Source of the DNA: CAIWHR01 sp963823215
GTDB lineage: Bacteria > Pseudomonadota > Gammaproteobacteria > Burkholderiales > Casimicrobiaceae
Assembly (NCBI GenBank): GCA_963823215.1
Contig: CAWGKT010000017.1
Location: 62,001-126,000, forward strand
Reading direction: 5' to 3'
Length of the DNA stretch: 64,000 bases
Shown here: positions 1 through 9,981 of the stretch, in pieces
How the letters are laid out: each line of letters begins with the position of its first letter
How positions within the stretch are numbered: the stretch's first letter is position 1
Notes under the pieces: model-generated
What the model was told of the DNA's origin: nothing
Database searches by the model: none
The model's input: the letters and a program-made list of their open reading frames with translations, nothing else
Translations under genes and position numbers: made by a program

Positions 1-828
1 CCGGTGACGCGGCTGCGGGAGGATCCGGTGCGCATGCTGCGGGCCGTGCGGCTCGCCGCTAAGCTCGGCGTTGCGATCGAGCCCAGAACGGCCGCCCCGA
101 TCCCGAAACTCGCGCCGCTGATCCAGAACGTCCCGCCGGCGCGGCTCTTCGACGAGATGCAGAAACTCCTGCTCTCCGGCCATGCGGTCGAGACCCTGCG
201 GAGCCTGCGGGCGCACGGACTGTCCCACGGCCTGCTGCCACTGATCGACGTTATCCTCGAGCAGCCGCTCGGCCAGCGCTTCATCGAACTAGCGCTCGCC
301 GAAACCGATCGGCGCGTACGCGAGGATCGCGGCGTCTCGCCCGGCTTCCTGTTCGCCACGCTCCTCTGGCACGAGGTGCTCGCGACCTGGAAGACGGCGC
401 GCGCAGGCGGCGGGAAAGCGATTCCCGCGCTGTTCACGGCGATGGACGCGGTCCTGGGCGAACAGGCCAAGAAGATCGCGATACCGCGCCGGTTCGAAGC
501 CACGATCAAGGAGATCTGGTCGCTGCAGCCGCGCTTCGAGCAGCGCGCCGGAGGGCGTCCCTTCCGCCTGCTGGAGCATCCTGGTTTCCGTGCCGGCTGG
601 GACTTTCTCGACCTGCGCTGCCAGAGCGGCGAACTCGAAGGCGAACTCGCGGGCCTCGCCGACTGGTGGGATCGTTTCGCCAACGCCGGCACCGACGAGC
701 GCGAAGCGATGCTGAAGCCCGACGACGGCCCGAAGCCGCGCAGTCGCGGACGGGGCCGCGGGCGCAAGCGCCGCGCTGACAGCGAGACCGCGCAGCCGGA
801 CGGCAATCCGCCGGCCGGAGAGGCATGA
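1..828 (+). CDS. pcnB: Poly(A) polymerase I, C-terminal part (cut by window edge)
   Basis: This enzyme adds 3' poly(A) tails to RNA and so feeds transcripts to the degradosome. The frame is open from base 1, so the catalytic nucleotidyltransferase head lies upstream of the window. What remains starts at the class II polymerase neck (DPVRMLRAVRLAAKLG), followed by the helical RNA-binding body and a very basic tail (KPRSRGRGRGRKRR, about residues 240-253 of the visible part). Basic tails are typical of PcnB rather than of the related CCA-adding enzyme. Its stop overlaps the folK start by ATGA at 825-828. The pcnB-folK-deoxynucleoside kinase-pan order is common in Betaproteobacteria, which supports the call. 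Confidence 0.9.
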   Translation, partial: PVTRLREDPVRMLRAVRLAAKLGVAIEPRTAAPIPKLAPLIQNVPPARLFDEMQKLLLSGHAVETLRSLRAHGLSHGLLPLIDVILEQPLGQRFIELALAETDRRVREDRGVSPGFLFATLLWHEVLATWKTARAGGGKAIPALFTAMDAVLGEQAKKIAIPRRFEATIKEIWSLQPRFEQRAGGRPFRLLEHPGFRAGWDFLDLRCQSGELEGELAGLADWWDRFANAGTDEREAMLKPDDGPKPRSRGRGRGRKRRADSETAQPDGNPPAGEA

Positions 829-1331
829 CGCTCGCATTCGTGGGACTCGGCAGCAATCTCGCCCATCCGCGCCGGCAGCTCGCCCGCGCGGTGCGCGCGA
901 TCGCGCGCCTGCCGGCGATGCGCGTCGTCGCCGTCTCCCCGAGCTACGCCAGCGCTCCCATCGGCTGCGACACGCCGCAGCCCGACTACGTCAACGCCGT
1001 CGTCGCAGTGCGCACGGCGCTCCAGCCGCGCGCCCTGCTCGCCGCGCTCCATTCCATCGAACGCCGCCAGCATCGACGGCGCGACCGCGAGCCGAAGCGC
1101 AACGCGTCGCGGACGCTCGACCTCGATCTGCTGATATTCGGCCGCCGCCGCATCAGCCTGGCGACGCTGACGGTCCCGCATCCGCGCATGCACGAGCGCG
1201 CGTTCGTGTTGCGTCCGCTCGTCGATGTCGCCGCGCAGGCGACCATCCCCGGGCGCGGGCTCGCCCGTCGCTTCCTCGGCGCCGTGCGCGACCAGCGGAT
1301 CGCGCGTACGCGCTCCCAGCGCCTGCGCTGA
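825..1331 (+). CDS. folK: 2-amino-4-hydroxy-6-hydroxymethyldihydropteridine diphosphokinase
   Basis: FolK transfers pyrophosphate from ATP to hydroxymethyl-dihydropterin in folate synthesis. The 168-residue product has the family N-terminus VGLGSNL (residues 6-12), the substrate-side stretch SPSYASAPIG and the signature RTLDLDLLIFG with its metal-binding aspartates. Length is normal for single-domain FolK. The start ATG overlaps the pcnB stop (ATGA), which indicates translational coupling. The C-terminal end (about residues 145-168) is arginine-rich and not recognisable. The deoxynucleoside kinase gene follows after 25 bases on the same strand. Confidence 0.93.
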   Translation: MTLAFVGLGSNLAHPRRQLARAVRAIARLPAMRVVAVSPSYASAPIGCDTPQPDYVNAVVAVRTALQPRALLAALHSIERRQHRRRDREPKRNASRTLDLDLLIFGRRRISLATLTVPHPRMHERAFVLRPLVDVAAQATIPGRGLARRFLGAVRDQRIARTRSQRLR

Positions 1332-1356
1332 CGCCGCATCAGCCACGGATCCGCCG

Positions 1357-1998
1357 ATGGACCTCGAGAAGTGCCGCTACGTCGTGGTCGAGGGGCCGAT
1401 TGGCGCGGGCAAGACGAGCCTCGCACGCGTGCTTGCGCACCACGTCGGCGGCGAGGAGCTGTTCGAGCGGCCCGAGGACAATCCGTTCCTCGAGCGCTTC
1501 TACGGCGACATGCCGCGCTTCGCCCTCGCCACCCAGCTCACGTTCCTGTTCCAGCGCGCGGACCAGCTGTCCGGGGTCGGCCAGTTCGACATGTTCCGCC
1601 AGCTTACCGTGGGTGATTTCCTGCTCGACAAGGACCCGCTGTTCGCGCGGCTCAACCTGTCGGATGCCGAGTACCTGCTCTATGAGAAGGTCTATTCGCA
1701 CCTCAAACCGCAGACGCCGACGCCGGATCTCGTCATCTACCTGCAGGCACCCGTCGACACGCTGATCGAGCGCGTGCATCGGCGCGGCGTCGAATTCGAG
1801 CGGAAGATATCGACGAGCTACCTGACGCGCCTGGCCGATGCCTACAGCCGTTACTTCTACGCCTACGAGGCCGCCCCGCTGCTGATCGTCAACAGCGAAC
1901 GGCTCAATTTCGTCGACAATCCCGACCACGCCAAGCTGCTCCTGGCGCGCATTCGCTCCATGCGCGGACGCCGCGAGTTCTTCAATCTCGCGTCCTGA
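1357..1998 (+). CDS. Deoxynucleoside kinase (dGK/dAK-like)
   Basis: Phosphorylates deoxyribonucleosides for nucleotide salvage in the cytoplasm. The 213-residue protein has a P-loop GPIGAGKT at residues 13-20, the FERPEDNPFLERFY acceptor-site region, and an arginine-rich lid (ERVHRRGVEFERK). This is the standard layout of the bacterial deoxyadenosine/deoxyguanosine kinase family; exact substrate preference cannot be read from sequence. The frame is open upstream to 1225, but that part lies inside folK and resembles nothing, so the ATG at 1357 was chosen. In many relatives panB follows; here panC follows directly after 24 bases. Confidence 0.88.
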   Translation: MDLEKCRYVVVEGPIGAGKTSLARVLAHHVGGEELFERPEDNPFLERFYGDMPRFALATQLTFLFQRADQLSGVGQFDMFRQLTVGDFLLDKDPLFARLNLSDAEYLLYEKVYSHLKPQTPTPDLVIYLQAPVDTLIERVHRRGVEFERKISTSYLTRLADAYSRYFYAYEAAPLLIVNSERLNFVDNPDHAKLLLARIRSMRGRREFFNLAS

Positions 1999-2022
1999 CG
2001 AACATGCACCTGCGAGGATTCA

Positions 2023-2880
2023 ATGGAAATCGTACATAGCGCTGTCGAGCTCGCCGAGTTCCTGGCTCCCGCCAAGCGCGTGGCGTTCGTGCCCACGATG
2101 GGCAACCTGCACGCCGGCCACCTGTCGCTGTGCCGGATCGCCCGCCAGCATGGCGATGTGGTCGTCACGAGCATCTTCGTCAACCGGTTGCAGTTCGGGC
2201 CGAACGAGGACTTCGACCGCTATCCGCGAACGCTGGAGGCCGATTGCGCGGGACTCGAACGCGAGCGTGTCGACGTGCTGTTCGCGCCGAGGGAACACGA
2301 GATGTACCCGACGCCACAGGTCTACCGGGTGCAGCCGCCGCCGCTGGCCGATGAGCTCGATGGCGCGTCGCGCCCCGGATTTTTCCACGGCGTATGCACC
2401 GTCGTGCTCAAGCTCTTCAACCTCGTGCAACCGGACGTCGCCGTGTTCGGCAAGAAGGACCGCCAGCAGCTCAAGATCGTCCGCGGGATGGTCCAGCAGT
2501 TCAACATGCGCATCCAGATCGTGCCGGCGGAGACGATCCGGGCAGACGACGGGCTCGCGCTCTCGTCACGCAACAACTACCTGTCGCCTGGCGAGCGCGC
2601 CGAAGCGCCGAATCTCTACCGGGTGCTGCGCGGCATCGCCGACGCCATCGCCGGCGGCCGCACCGATTACGCCAACCTCGAGGCTGCCGGCCGGATGGAG
2701 CTCGCGAACCGCGGGTGGAAGGTCGATTACGTCGCGATCCGCCACGGCCTCGCGCTGCGCATTCCGCATCCGGAAGGCTTCGATCATCCGAACCTGCTGA
2801 TCGTGCTGGCCGCGGCGACGCTCGGCAACACCCGCCTCATTGACAACGTGGACGTCATCAAGAAAGATGGCGAGGATTGA
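2023..2880 (+). CDS. panC: Pantothenate synthetase (pantoate-beta-alanine ligase)
   Basis: Joins pantoate and beta-alanine with ATP to make pantothenate, the coenzyme A precursor. The 285-residue product shows the nucleotidyl-transferase HIGH-type motif in PTMGNLHAGHLSL (about residues 24-36), the GKKDRQQL stretch and the ALSSRNNYLS (KMSKS-like) loop. Length and motif spacing match the family. A GAGG lies about 5 nt before the ATG. The partner gene panB, usually adjacent, is absent between the kinase and panC. The Bug receptor gene begins within 20 bases of the stop. Confidence 0.95.
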   Translation: MEIVHSAVELAEFLAPAKRVAFVPTMGNLHAGHLSLCRIARQHGDVVVTSIFVNRLQFGPNEDFDRYPRTLEADCAGLERERVDVLFAPREHEMYPTPQVYRVQPPPLADELDGASRPGFFHGVCTVVLKLFNLVQPDVAVFGKKDRQQLKIVRGMVQQFNMRIQIVPAETIRADDGLALSSRNNYLSPGERAEAPNLYRVLRGIADAIAGGRTDYANLEAAGRMELANRGWKVDYVAIRHGLALRIPHPEGFDHPNLLIVLAAATLGNTRLIDNVDVIKKDGED

Positions 2881-2896
2881 AATTCTCTCCGCCGCC

Positions 2897-3868
2897 ATGC
2901 AACAACTCCTCTTCCTGTTGTCCTTCATGCTCGCCGCGCTGCCGGGATTTGCCGCGCACGCGCAGGCTCCTGCCTATCCGGCGAAGACGATCCGCCTGAT
3001 CGTGCCGTTTCCGCCCGGGGCGGGCACCGACACCGTCGCTCGGTTCGTCGCGCAAAAGCTGGGGCAGGCGATGAACGCGACGATCATCGTCGACAACCGC
3101 ACCGGCGCCGGCGGGGCGATCGGCGCCGCCGAAGCCGCGCGCGCGGAGCCCGACGGCTACACGCTGCTGTTCGTCGCTGGCCCGTTCACGACGGTCGCCG
3201 CTGCCTCGAAGAATCCCGGCTACGACCCCGTGAAGCAGTTCGTCCCGGCGGCATCGATCGCGACGACGCCGCTGGTGTTCGTCGTCAACCCCGCGGTGCC
3301 CGCGGACTCGATGCGCGAGTTCATCGCGCTGGCGAAGCGCGAGCCCGGCAAGCTCAACTACGGCTCGGCGGGCACGAGCAGCATCAACCATCTGGCGCTG
3401 GAGCTCCTCAATGCGCGCGCCGGCATCGACATCGTGCACGTGCCGTACAAGGGCATCGCCCCGGCGACGCTCGACCTCATCTCGGGTCAGATCCAGGCGA
3501 TGACCGGGACGGTTTCGGCAACGCTGCCCTACATTGCCGAGAAGAAAGTCAAGGCTCTCGCCGTCACCGGTGCGCGCCGTGCACCTCTGCTGCCCAACGT
3601 GCCCAGCTGGCAGGAGGCGGGCGTCTCCAACGCCGACGTCATCAACTACTGGGGCATCGTCGCGCCGACCGGCACGCCGCGCGAGATCATCGCGAAGCTC
3701 AATGCCGAAGTGAATCGCGTGCTCGCGCAGCAGGACGTCAAGGAACGCCTCGAAAGGGAAGGCGCGGAGATCGTCGCGGGCCCGCCCGAACGGCTCGGCA
3801 CGATCATCGAAGCCGACCTCGCCAGCTGGAAAAAGCTCATCGCGGACGCGAAGCTGCCGCTGGAGTAG
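2897..3868 (+). CDS. Bug/TctC-family tripartite tricarboxylate transporter substrate-binding protein
   Basis: Periplasmic binding protein of the tripartite tricarboxylate transporter type; family members bind dicarboxylates, amino acids or aromatic acids. A signal peptide is clear (MQQLLFLLSFMLAALPG, cleavage probably after AHAQA), followed by the family opening YPAKTIRLIVPFPPGAGTD and further Bug landmarks (GGAIGAAEAARAEPDGYT, VPYKGIAPA). An alternative ATG at 2867 overlaps panC; 2897 was chosen because it places the signal peptide at the N-terminus. No TctA/TctB membrane partners are in the window, as is usual for the many orphan Bug genes of Burkholderiales. It overlaps the convergent transporter gene by 32 bases. 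Confidence 0.88.
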   Translation: MQQLLFLLSFMLAALPGFAAHAQAPAYPAKTIRLIVPFPPGAGTDTVARFVAQKLGQAMNATIIVDNRTGAGGAIGAAEAARAEPDGYTLLFVAGPFTTVAAASKNPGYDPVKQFVPAASIATTPLVFVVNPAVPADSMREFIALAKREPGKLNYGSAGTSSINHLALELLNARAGIDIVHVPYKGIAPATLDLISGQIQAMTGTVSATLPYIAEKKVKALAVTGARRAPLLPNVPSWQEAGVSNADVINYWGIVAPTGTPREIIAKLNAEVNRVLAQQDVKERLEREGAEIVAGPPERLGTIIEADLASWKKLIADAKLPLE

Positions 3869-4766
3869 CCTCGCTGTCGCGCGGCGCCGCGGCGTCGGGC
3901 GCCGGGCGCAGCGCGAGCCAGTTGCCGATCACGGCGAGCAGCACGCCGAGCCCCGCGACCCAGGTCCAGCGATAGCCTTCGAACAGCGTCGATACCAGCA
4001 GCGCGATCACCGGCGTGGCCACCGCGATGTAGGACGACGGGCCCGCGCCCACGCGCTTCAGCAGCGTGAAGTACGTCACGAATGCCACCACACTGCCGAA
4101 CACCGCGAGATAGGCGAGGGACAGGACGTACCCCGGCCTCGCGTCGAAGGTCCACGCCGCGCCGTTGAGCCACGCGACCACCGCGGCAAACAGCGTCCCG
4201 TAGGCCATTGCCCAGGCGGTGCCGGGAATCGTCGGGATGCCCGCGTTGTGATTGCGCACGGCAATCAGGTTGCCCGCCGCGCAGGCGGCTACCGCGGCCA
4301 GCACCAGCGCGATGCCGAAGGCCACGCTGCCGCCCTGTCCGGCCGCCCTCAGCTCCGGCAGGAAAAGCAGTGCGACGCCGGACACGCCGAGCGTCGCGGC
4401 GACGAAGATCCGCGGCTGCAGCGGCACGCCGAACGCAATGCGCATCCCGATCGGCGTCATGAACACGATCGTCGAGTACACGACGGCCACGAGGCCCGAC
4501 ACGACGATGCGCTCGGCCCAGTAGATGAAGTTGTAGTTGACGCAGATCATCAGCAGGCCGAGTCCCGCCAGGAACGCGTGATCGCGCCGCGAAAATCGCA
4601 GCGACCGCCGCGTCGCGACGCACCCCAGCGCGAGGAGCAGCGACGCCACGGCGAACCGATAGGTGACGGAGACCTCCTCGGCGACGGTGCCCAGCTGCCA
4701 GGTGATCGCGTGCCACGTCGAGCCCCAGATCAGGGCGGGCACGAGAAAGAGCGTGGTATTGCTCAT
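3837..4766 (-). CDS. EamA/DMT-superfamily transporter
   Basis: Inner-membrane drug/metabolite exporter family protein of 309 residues with about ten hydrophobic segments in two EamA repeats. The first repeat opens with LVPALIWGSTWHAITWQLG and the second with VAFGIALVLAAVAACAAGN. Substrate cannot be inferred. The ATG at 4766 follows an AAGGGTGCACC element that supplies the ribosome binding site and belongs to repeat family B. The frame is open further upstream, but that part is the repeat. The C-terminal tail is alanine- and proline-rich and overlaps the 3' end of the Bug receptor gene. Confidence 0.82.
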   Translation of the reverse strand: MSNTTLFLVPALIWGSTWHAITWQLGTVAEEVSVTYRFAVASLLLALGCVATRRSLRFSRRDHAFLAGLGLLMICVNYNFIYWAERIVVSGLVAVVYSTIVFMTPIGMRIAFGVPLQPRIFVAATLGVSGVALLFLPELRAAGQGGSVAFGIALVLAAVAACAAGNLIAVRNHNAGIPTIPGTAWAMAYGTLFAAVVAWLNGAAWTFDARPGYVLSLAYLAVFGSVVAFVTYFTLLKRVGAGPSSYIAVATPVIALLVSTLFEGYRWTWVAGLGVLLAVIGNWLALRPAPDAAAPRDSEATPAAASRPR

Positions 4767-4842
4767 CGGTGCACCCTTGGCGCTGCGCGCCTTCCCTCCG
4801 AGAGGGAGCAATGAGCGCCTTGGGGCGCCCGGCGGCGCTCAT
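4767..4842 (-). repeat. Family B intercistronic repeat, copy B1
   Basis: Lies between the second FtsX-like permease gene and the EamA transporter gene and is read in their direction. It starts with ATGAGCGCCGCCGGGCGCCC, whose ATGA overlaps the permease stop. It contains a small hairpin (GGCGC-GCA-GCGCC) and ends AAGGGTGCACCG immediately before the EamA ATG, which gives a Shine-Dalgarno-like AAGGG about 8 nt from the start. It resembles copies at 35826-35945, 37497-37583 and 48208-48237. Confidence 0.75.
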
Positions 4843-6011
4843 GCCGCCCGCAGCGCGTCGACGATCTTCATCCGCGCTGCCCGCGCGGCCGGCAGGAAGC
4901 CGCCGACGAACCCCATCGCGAGCGCGAACGACAGCGACGCGACCACGATGCCGGGCGTCAGCGTGAACGTGAAAGCGAGCTCGGCGAAGGTCTGGAAGTT
5001 CATCGTCGAGATCGACATCGCCTGCATGAACGACGCGGCGACGAGTCCGACGACGCCGCCGATGAGTCCCGAGCAGCAGCGCCTCGACCAGGAACGCGAC
5101 CAGGATCGATCGCCGCGGGAAACCCGAGCGCGCGCAGCGTGCCGATCTCGGCGGTGCGCGAGGCCACGCTCGCGTACATCGTGATCATGGCGCCGATCAC
5201 CGCGCCGATCGAGAAGATGACCGAGATCGCTGTTCCGAGGTAGCTGATGAACTTCGACAGCATCTCCGACTGATCGGCATAGAAGCGCGTCTCGCGCTTG
5301 GCCTCCAGCGTCAGTCGCGGATCGGACTCGATCTCCTGCTTCGACCGCGTCGAAGCGGTCCGTGTCGGCGAGCTTGAAGACGAGCGCCGAGAAGCCGAGC
5401 CGGCGGAACGCCTGCAGCATCTGCTCGGCGTCGCCCCAGATTTCCGAATCGAACCCGGTGCGGCCCGCATCGAAGACGCCGACGACCGTCCAGTCGCGCG
5501 ATGCGAAGCGCAGCGTCTCGCCGACGCCGGCGCCCTGAAAGCCGTTGGCGATCGAGCGCCCGGCGATGATCTCCGCCGTTCCCGGCTGGAACATCCGGCC
5601 CTCGACCAGCCTCGACCTGCGGGCGCAGGACGAGTCCGGTGGGCGTCACGCCGCGAATGACCACGTTCGACGGTTTGTTCGTGTCGCGCTTCGGCAGATT
5701 GATGAGGACGACCGGCTCCTTCGAGATGAGCTTCTGCCCGTCGCCGTCCGATGGCGATGTCGGGCGAGGCTCTCGACGATGCCCGCCTGCAGGCGATCGA
5801 CCCCGCTCTGGACTTCGGTCTGCGCCGCACGCCGGATGACCACCACGTTGTCGTCCTGCCCGGTCGCGACCAGCGTCCGCTCGAGTCCGGCCGCGAGCAT
5901 CAGCACGGTCGCGAACACGTAGACGACGAGCGCCATCCCGCCGGCCGTGAGCGTCGTCGTCAGCCGGCGCGCGGCGACGTTGCGCAGGATGTAGCTGAAC
6001 GGAATGGTCAT
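4839..6011 (-). pseudogene. FtsX-like ABC transporter permease 2, reading frame broken six times
   Basis: Inner-membrane permease of the MacB/FtsX type, partner of permease 1. The start MTIPFSYILRNVAARRLTTT is at 6011, and the conserved end (GFVGGFLPAARAARMKIVDA) is intact, but the frame must change six times. Every change is explained by one extra base: near 5765, 5748-5749, 5610-5611, 5342, the GGG at 5117-5119 and the CCC at 5068-5070. Removing those bases restores continuous homology, including AISVIFSIGAVIGAMITMYA and SRTAEIGTLRALGFP. Insertion-only errors point to a sequencing artefact as much as to gene decay. It starts 40 bases after permease 1. Confidence 0.72.
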
Positions 6012-6051
6012 CACGGCCGACCGACGGGCACGACGCGAGTGTGGGGGTCCA

Positions 6052-7210
6052 TCATCCGACCGCACGCAGGCCATCGACGATGCGCACCGACGCCGTGCGC
6101 CAGGCCGGGAGCGCGGCCGCGACGACGCCGACGGCGAGCGCCGCTCCCGCCTGGAGGAGCATCGTCTGCTCGCTGACGAAGAAGATCGGGAAGAGCGAGC
6201 CCATCCGCTCCGCGAAGGCGTCGGCCAGAGGAAACGTCAGCACGATGGCCGCGAGCCCACCCACCAGGGCGATGCCGATCGATTCGGCGAGGATCAGCAC
6301 CGCGACGTAGCCGTCGGAGAAACCGAGCGCCTTCATCGTCGCGTATTCGGATCCGCGCTCGCGCGCCGTCATCGCCATCGTGTTCGCCATCACCGCCATG
6401 ATGATGACGATCACGACGAAGGACACCGCCTGGATCGCGAGCAGGATGGCCTCGGTCATGGCGACGAACGAGAGCTGGAAGGCCTTCTCGGTTTCGGTCA
6501 GCGTTTCGGCGAGCGAGTTCCTGAACATGGCGTCGATCGCCGCCGAAACCTCGGCCGCTGCCGCAGGATCGCGGAGCTGCACGATGAAGACGCCGGTCTG
6601 GTCGCCCCGGCGCGGGTAGAGCTTCTTGATCGTCTCGTTCAGCAGGTTCCAGTGCATGAACATCGTCGACTGGTCGGTGCCCTTGTCGGCACCGTCGTAG
6701 ATGCCGCGCAGCGTGAACGCCCAGGTTCCCGTGTAGATCGTGCCGCGCAGCGGGATCACGTCGCCGATCTTCCAGCCGTACTGCTCGGCGAGCTTGCGGC
6801 CGACGATGGCGCCTTTGCGGTCCGTCAGGAAGGCCTTGCGTTCCGCGGCGGAGAGGATGAACTCGGGATACATGTCGAGATAGCTCGCGGGCGTCGATCG
6901 CGAACTGCGGGAAGAAGTTGCGCTCCGAGACGTAGATGCCGCCGAACCAGTTGGCCCACGACACCGACTGCACGCCCGGCACCTGCCGGATCTTCTGGGC
7001 ATAGGTCAGCGGCAGCGGGAAGACCAGCGACACCGAGCTCCGCGTGACGAGCCGCGCGCTGGAACTTGCATTGGCGCCGGCGTACCATGCGTCGACGATC
7101 GTGCGCAACAGGCCGAACGCGGTGATCGCGACGACGATGCCGACCATCGTCAATGCGGTTCGCAGCTTGTGCCGGAACGCGTTCTTGGCGACGAGACGGG
7201 TGAGGAGCAT
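6052..7210 (-). CDS. FtsX-like ABC transporter permease 1 (one apparent frameshift)
   Basis: First permease of a MacB-like ABC export system. The N-terminus (MLLTRLVAKNAFRHKLRTAL, then a first membrane segment) is in one frame. After the periplasmic FFPQFAIDA the frame changes, and the rest, beginning SYLDMYPEFILSAAERKAFL, runs to 6052. An extra G in the GGG at 6889-6891 accounts for the shift. The second part has three more membrane segments (LAIQAVSFVVIVIIMAVMAN and two near the C-terminus) and the family box ARERGSEYATMKALGFS. Its ATPase and adaptor are encoded at 9238-11202 on the same strand, beyond an intervening opposite-strand gene. Confidence 0.8.
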
Positions 7211-7349
7211 GGTCGATCGGGTGACAACGTGCGCGGCGCAAACGGCGCAGATCGGGTGAACGAGTAGTCTAAACTAACGGTTGTGCACGACCTGCGTCGG
7301 ACCGCTACGGGGCCGCGCGGCATTGCCGCCTCGCCATCGAACCGAACCC

Positions 7350-9207
7350 ATGACCCCGCCCTCCCTCGGTGCCCTCCGTGCACGCGACAGCGCCGCGACG
7401 CTCTCCGCCCGGGCGCAGGCCATGGTGCGGCTTGCCGCCACTGTCGCGTGCATCCTGGGCGCGCTCACGCCACCGTCGCTGGCGGCCGTCGGACTCGGAC
7501 CGATCACGCAGCAGTCGGCTCTCGGAGTTTCGTTGCGTGTCGTCGTTCCGGTAACACTCGCTGCAGGAGAGGACATTCCCTCGGAGTGCTTCAAGCTTGC
7601 GCCGGCACAGCGCAACGCGGACGGTATCCCGGAAATCCTGTTCGGCCGCGTCGCCCTCGAACGCACGCCGGTCGGACCGCAGCTCGTCATTGCCAGTGCG
7701 CGCCCGGTGAACGATCCCATCGTCAGAGTCACGATACAAGCCGGCTGCGAGACCTCGATGCGGCGCGAATACACGCTGTTCATGGATCCTCCGGCAATCG
7801 ATGCCCCGGTCGTCGCCGACGGAATCCGCGCCACCCGAGCTCGTGGCCGTGCCGCAACCTCGTCCCGCCGCGCGCGGTTCGGCGCGCGGCGGGGCGGCCT
7901 CGGGCTCCGGCGTCGGCGTGGGCGTGGGCACGGCGCGCAAGGCAGCCCCGCCCAAGGCACGCGCCGCGCCGAAGCGAGCGCCGGCCGTGGCGGCCGACCG
8001 GCCGCGACTAACCGTGTCGAGCTCGTTGCCCGCCAGCGGCGCGGGCACAGCGGCCGGCGCTGCCACCGAAGTGGACCGTGAGCGGGCGCAGCAGGAGCTC
8101 GCGAACTCGATCGAAGCCGAAACGATCATCCTGCGCCAGCGCATCGTGGAACTCACGGCAATCGTCGAGCGCATGCAGCAGGAAGTGCAGGCGCAGGAGG
8201 CGGCGCAGCGCGCGGCCGCGGCGGCGGCGGCGAAGGCACCGCCTCCTGTTCCTGAGCCCGATTGGTGGGAAGCCAACGCCTCGTTGCTCGCGGCCATCGT
8301 CGGCTTGCCACTCCTGATCGCCGCGGGCCTCCGGTGGACCCGCCTGCGCGATGTAGCGCGCGAAGGTCGTTGGCGCCCGACGCGCGCGCCGGCACGGCCC
8401 GCACCGGGAGCGCGGGAGGCACGCCAACCCGCTTCGGTGTTGCGCAACGCGCCGGCTGGGCTGGCGCGCGCCGGACCGGAAATCGCAGCGCCGGCACCCG
8501 GCACCACATCCAGACAGGCTCCCGACAGAGCGGGCGCCGGCGATGCGCTTGCCGTCTCCGAGCTGTCGCATGTCACCGAGGAAGCGGGCGTCTATTTCGA
8601 GCTCGGCCACCTCGACCGCGCCATCGAGGTCCTGGAAGCGCACATCCGGCGGTTGCCGCGATCGATGCCGGCCGCGTGGCTCATGCTGCTCGACCTCTAC
8701 CGCGCCACCGACCGCCGGCAGGAGTTTCGCAAGCTGGCAGACGACTTCCACCTGCACTTCAACGTCCAGACCCCGGTTTGGGAAGGGTTCGCTCCCGATG
8801 ATCCCGGCAGCGATGGTCTCGCCGCTTTTCCCCACATCCTGAAGCAGGTGGCAGACCTGTGGCGCAAGCCGGAATGCCGGAGCTACCTCGAGCGACTGCT
8901 CCACGACAACCGCGAGGGAGAGCGGACCGGATTTCCTCTGGCGACCTACGCCGACATCCTGACGTTGCTGCAGGTTCTCGACGCGCCCGAGCCTGTCGAC
9001 ATCGATCTCGACCTCGTGGACGACGGGAAACTCGACCTTCCGCCGCGCGCGCCGGCGGGCGCGCGGATACCCACAGCCCCTGCGCAGGCACGAATACCAA
9101 TGCCACCGGATCCATCGGCAGCGACGCGCCCGGTGCAGCAATTCATCAGGTTCGAACTCGACCCGGAACAGGTGGCACGCGACTCCGCCGGCAAGCGGAG
9201 GTCGTAG
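7350..9207 (+). CDS. FimV-like protein (one apparent frameshift)
   Basis: Resembles the FimV/HubP polar landmark family. After a signal peptide (to about SLAAVGLG) comes a beta-rich FimV N-terminal-type domain (PITQQSALGVSLRVVVPVTL). Next are an Ala/Pro-rich linker, a coiled coil (about IEAETIILRQRIVELTAIVE), a transmembrane segment (SLLAAIVGLPLLIAAGL) and a cytoplasmic TPR-like region (VYFELGHLDRAIEVLEAHIR). The N-terminal part ends in the wrong frame. An extra G at 7821-7822 explains the change and restores ADESAPPELVAV. It is antisense to and inside the MacB-like export cluster. A peptidoglycan LysM domain was not seen. Confidence 0.68.
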
Positions 9208-9237
9208 GAGGTCGCCACCGACCGCGCGCGAGGCGCG

Positions 9238-9963
9238 TCAGGTCAGAACTCCCTTTTCCAGATGAATCACCCGGTGCGCCTTCTCGGCAGCCTTCGGGTC
9301 GTGCGTCACCATGACGATCGTCTTGCCGACCTCCTGGTTCAGACGTTCCAGCAGGCCGAGAATTTCTTCCGCGGTCGTCCGGTCGAGGTCACCGGTGGGC
9401 TCGTCCGCGACGATGAGCGTCGGGTCGCCGATGAGCGCGCGGGCGATCGCCACCCGCTGCTGCTGGCCACCGGAGAGCTCGTTCGGGTAGTGCTCCTGCC
9501 GGTCGGTCAGGCCCACCAGCGCCAGCGCGGTCTCGACACGTTCGCGGCGATCCTTGCGCGAGAGCGACGTCAGCAGGAGCGGCAACTCGACGTTGTCGAA
9601 CGCATTGAGCACCGGCATCAGATTGTAGAACTGGAAAATGAACCCGACGTTGGCCGAGCGCCATGCGGCGAGCTCCGCCTCGGAAAGCCGCGCGATGTTG
9701 ACACCCGCGACGCGGATATCGCCCGACGACGGCTTGTCGATCCCGGCCAGCAGGTTGAGCAGCGTGGACTTGCCTGAGCCCGAGGGCCCCATCAGCGCAA
9801 CGAAATCGCCCGCCTGGATGTCGAGATCGATACCGACGAGCACGGGGATCACCTGATCCCCGCGGACGTAATACTTCGTCAGGTCCCGGATCTCGACCAG
9901 CGGCTCGCGCGAGGGCACCAGCGGCTGCGCAGCGGCGACGGGATCAGGATCGCTCATCGGCAA
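9238..9963 (-). CDS. ABC transporter ATP-binding protein, MacB/LolD type
   Basis: Cytoplasmic ATPase that would drive the two FtsX-like permeases. The 241-residue protein has Walker A GPSGSGKST, the signature LSGGQQQRVAIARAL, Walker B LIVADEPTGDLD and the H-loop VTHD, in the layout of the LolD/MacB ATPase clade. An alternative ATG is 6 bases inside. The adaptor gene lies 18 bases upstream on the same strand. Downstream on this strand the next gene of the system (permease 1) is 2 kb away, with the FimV-like gene between. Confidence 0.9.
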   Translation of the reverse strand: MPMSDPDPVAAAQPLVPSREPLVEIRDLTKYYVRGDQVIPVLVGIDLDIQAGDFVALMGPSGSGKSTLLNLLAGIDKPSSGDIRVAGVNIARLSEAELAAWRSANVGFIFQFYNLMPVLNAFDNVELPLLLTSLSRKDRRERVETALALVGLTDRQEHYPNELSGGQQQRVAIARALIGDPTLIVADEPTGDLDRTTAEEILGLLERLNQEVGKTIVMVTHDPKAAEKAHRVIHLEKGVLT

Positions 9964-9981
9964 GGCCTACCTTACGGCCCG

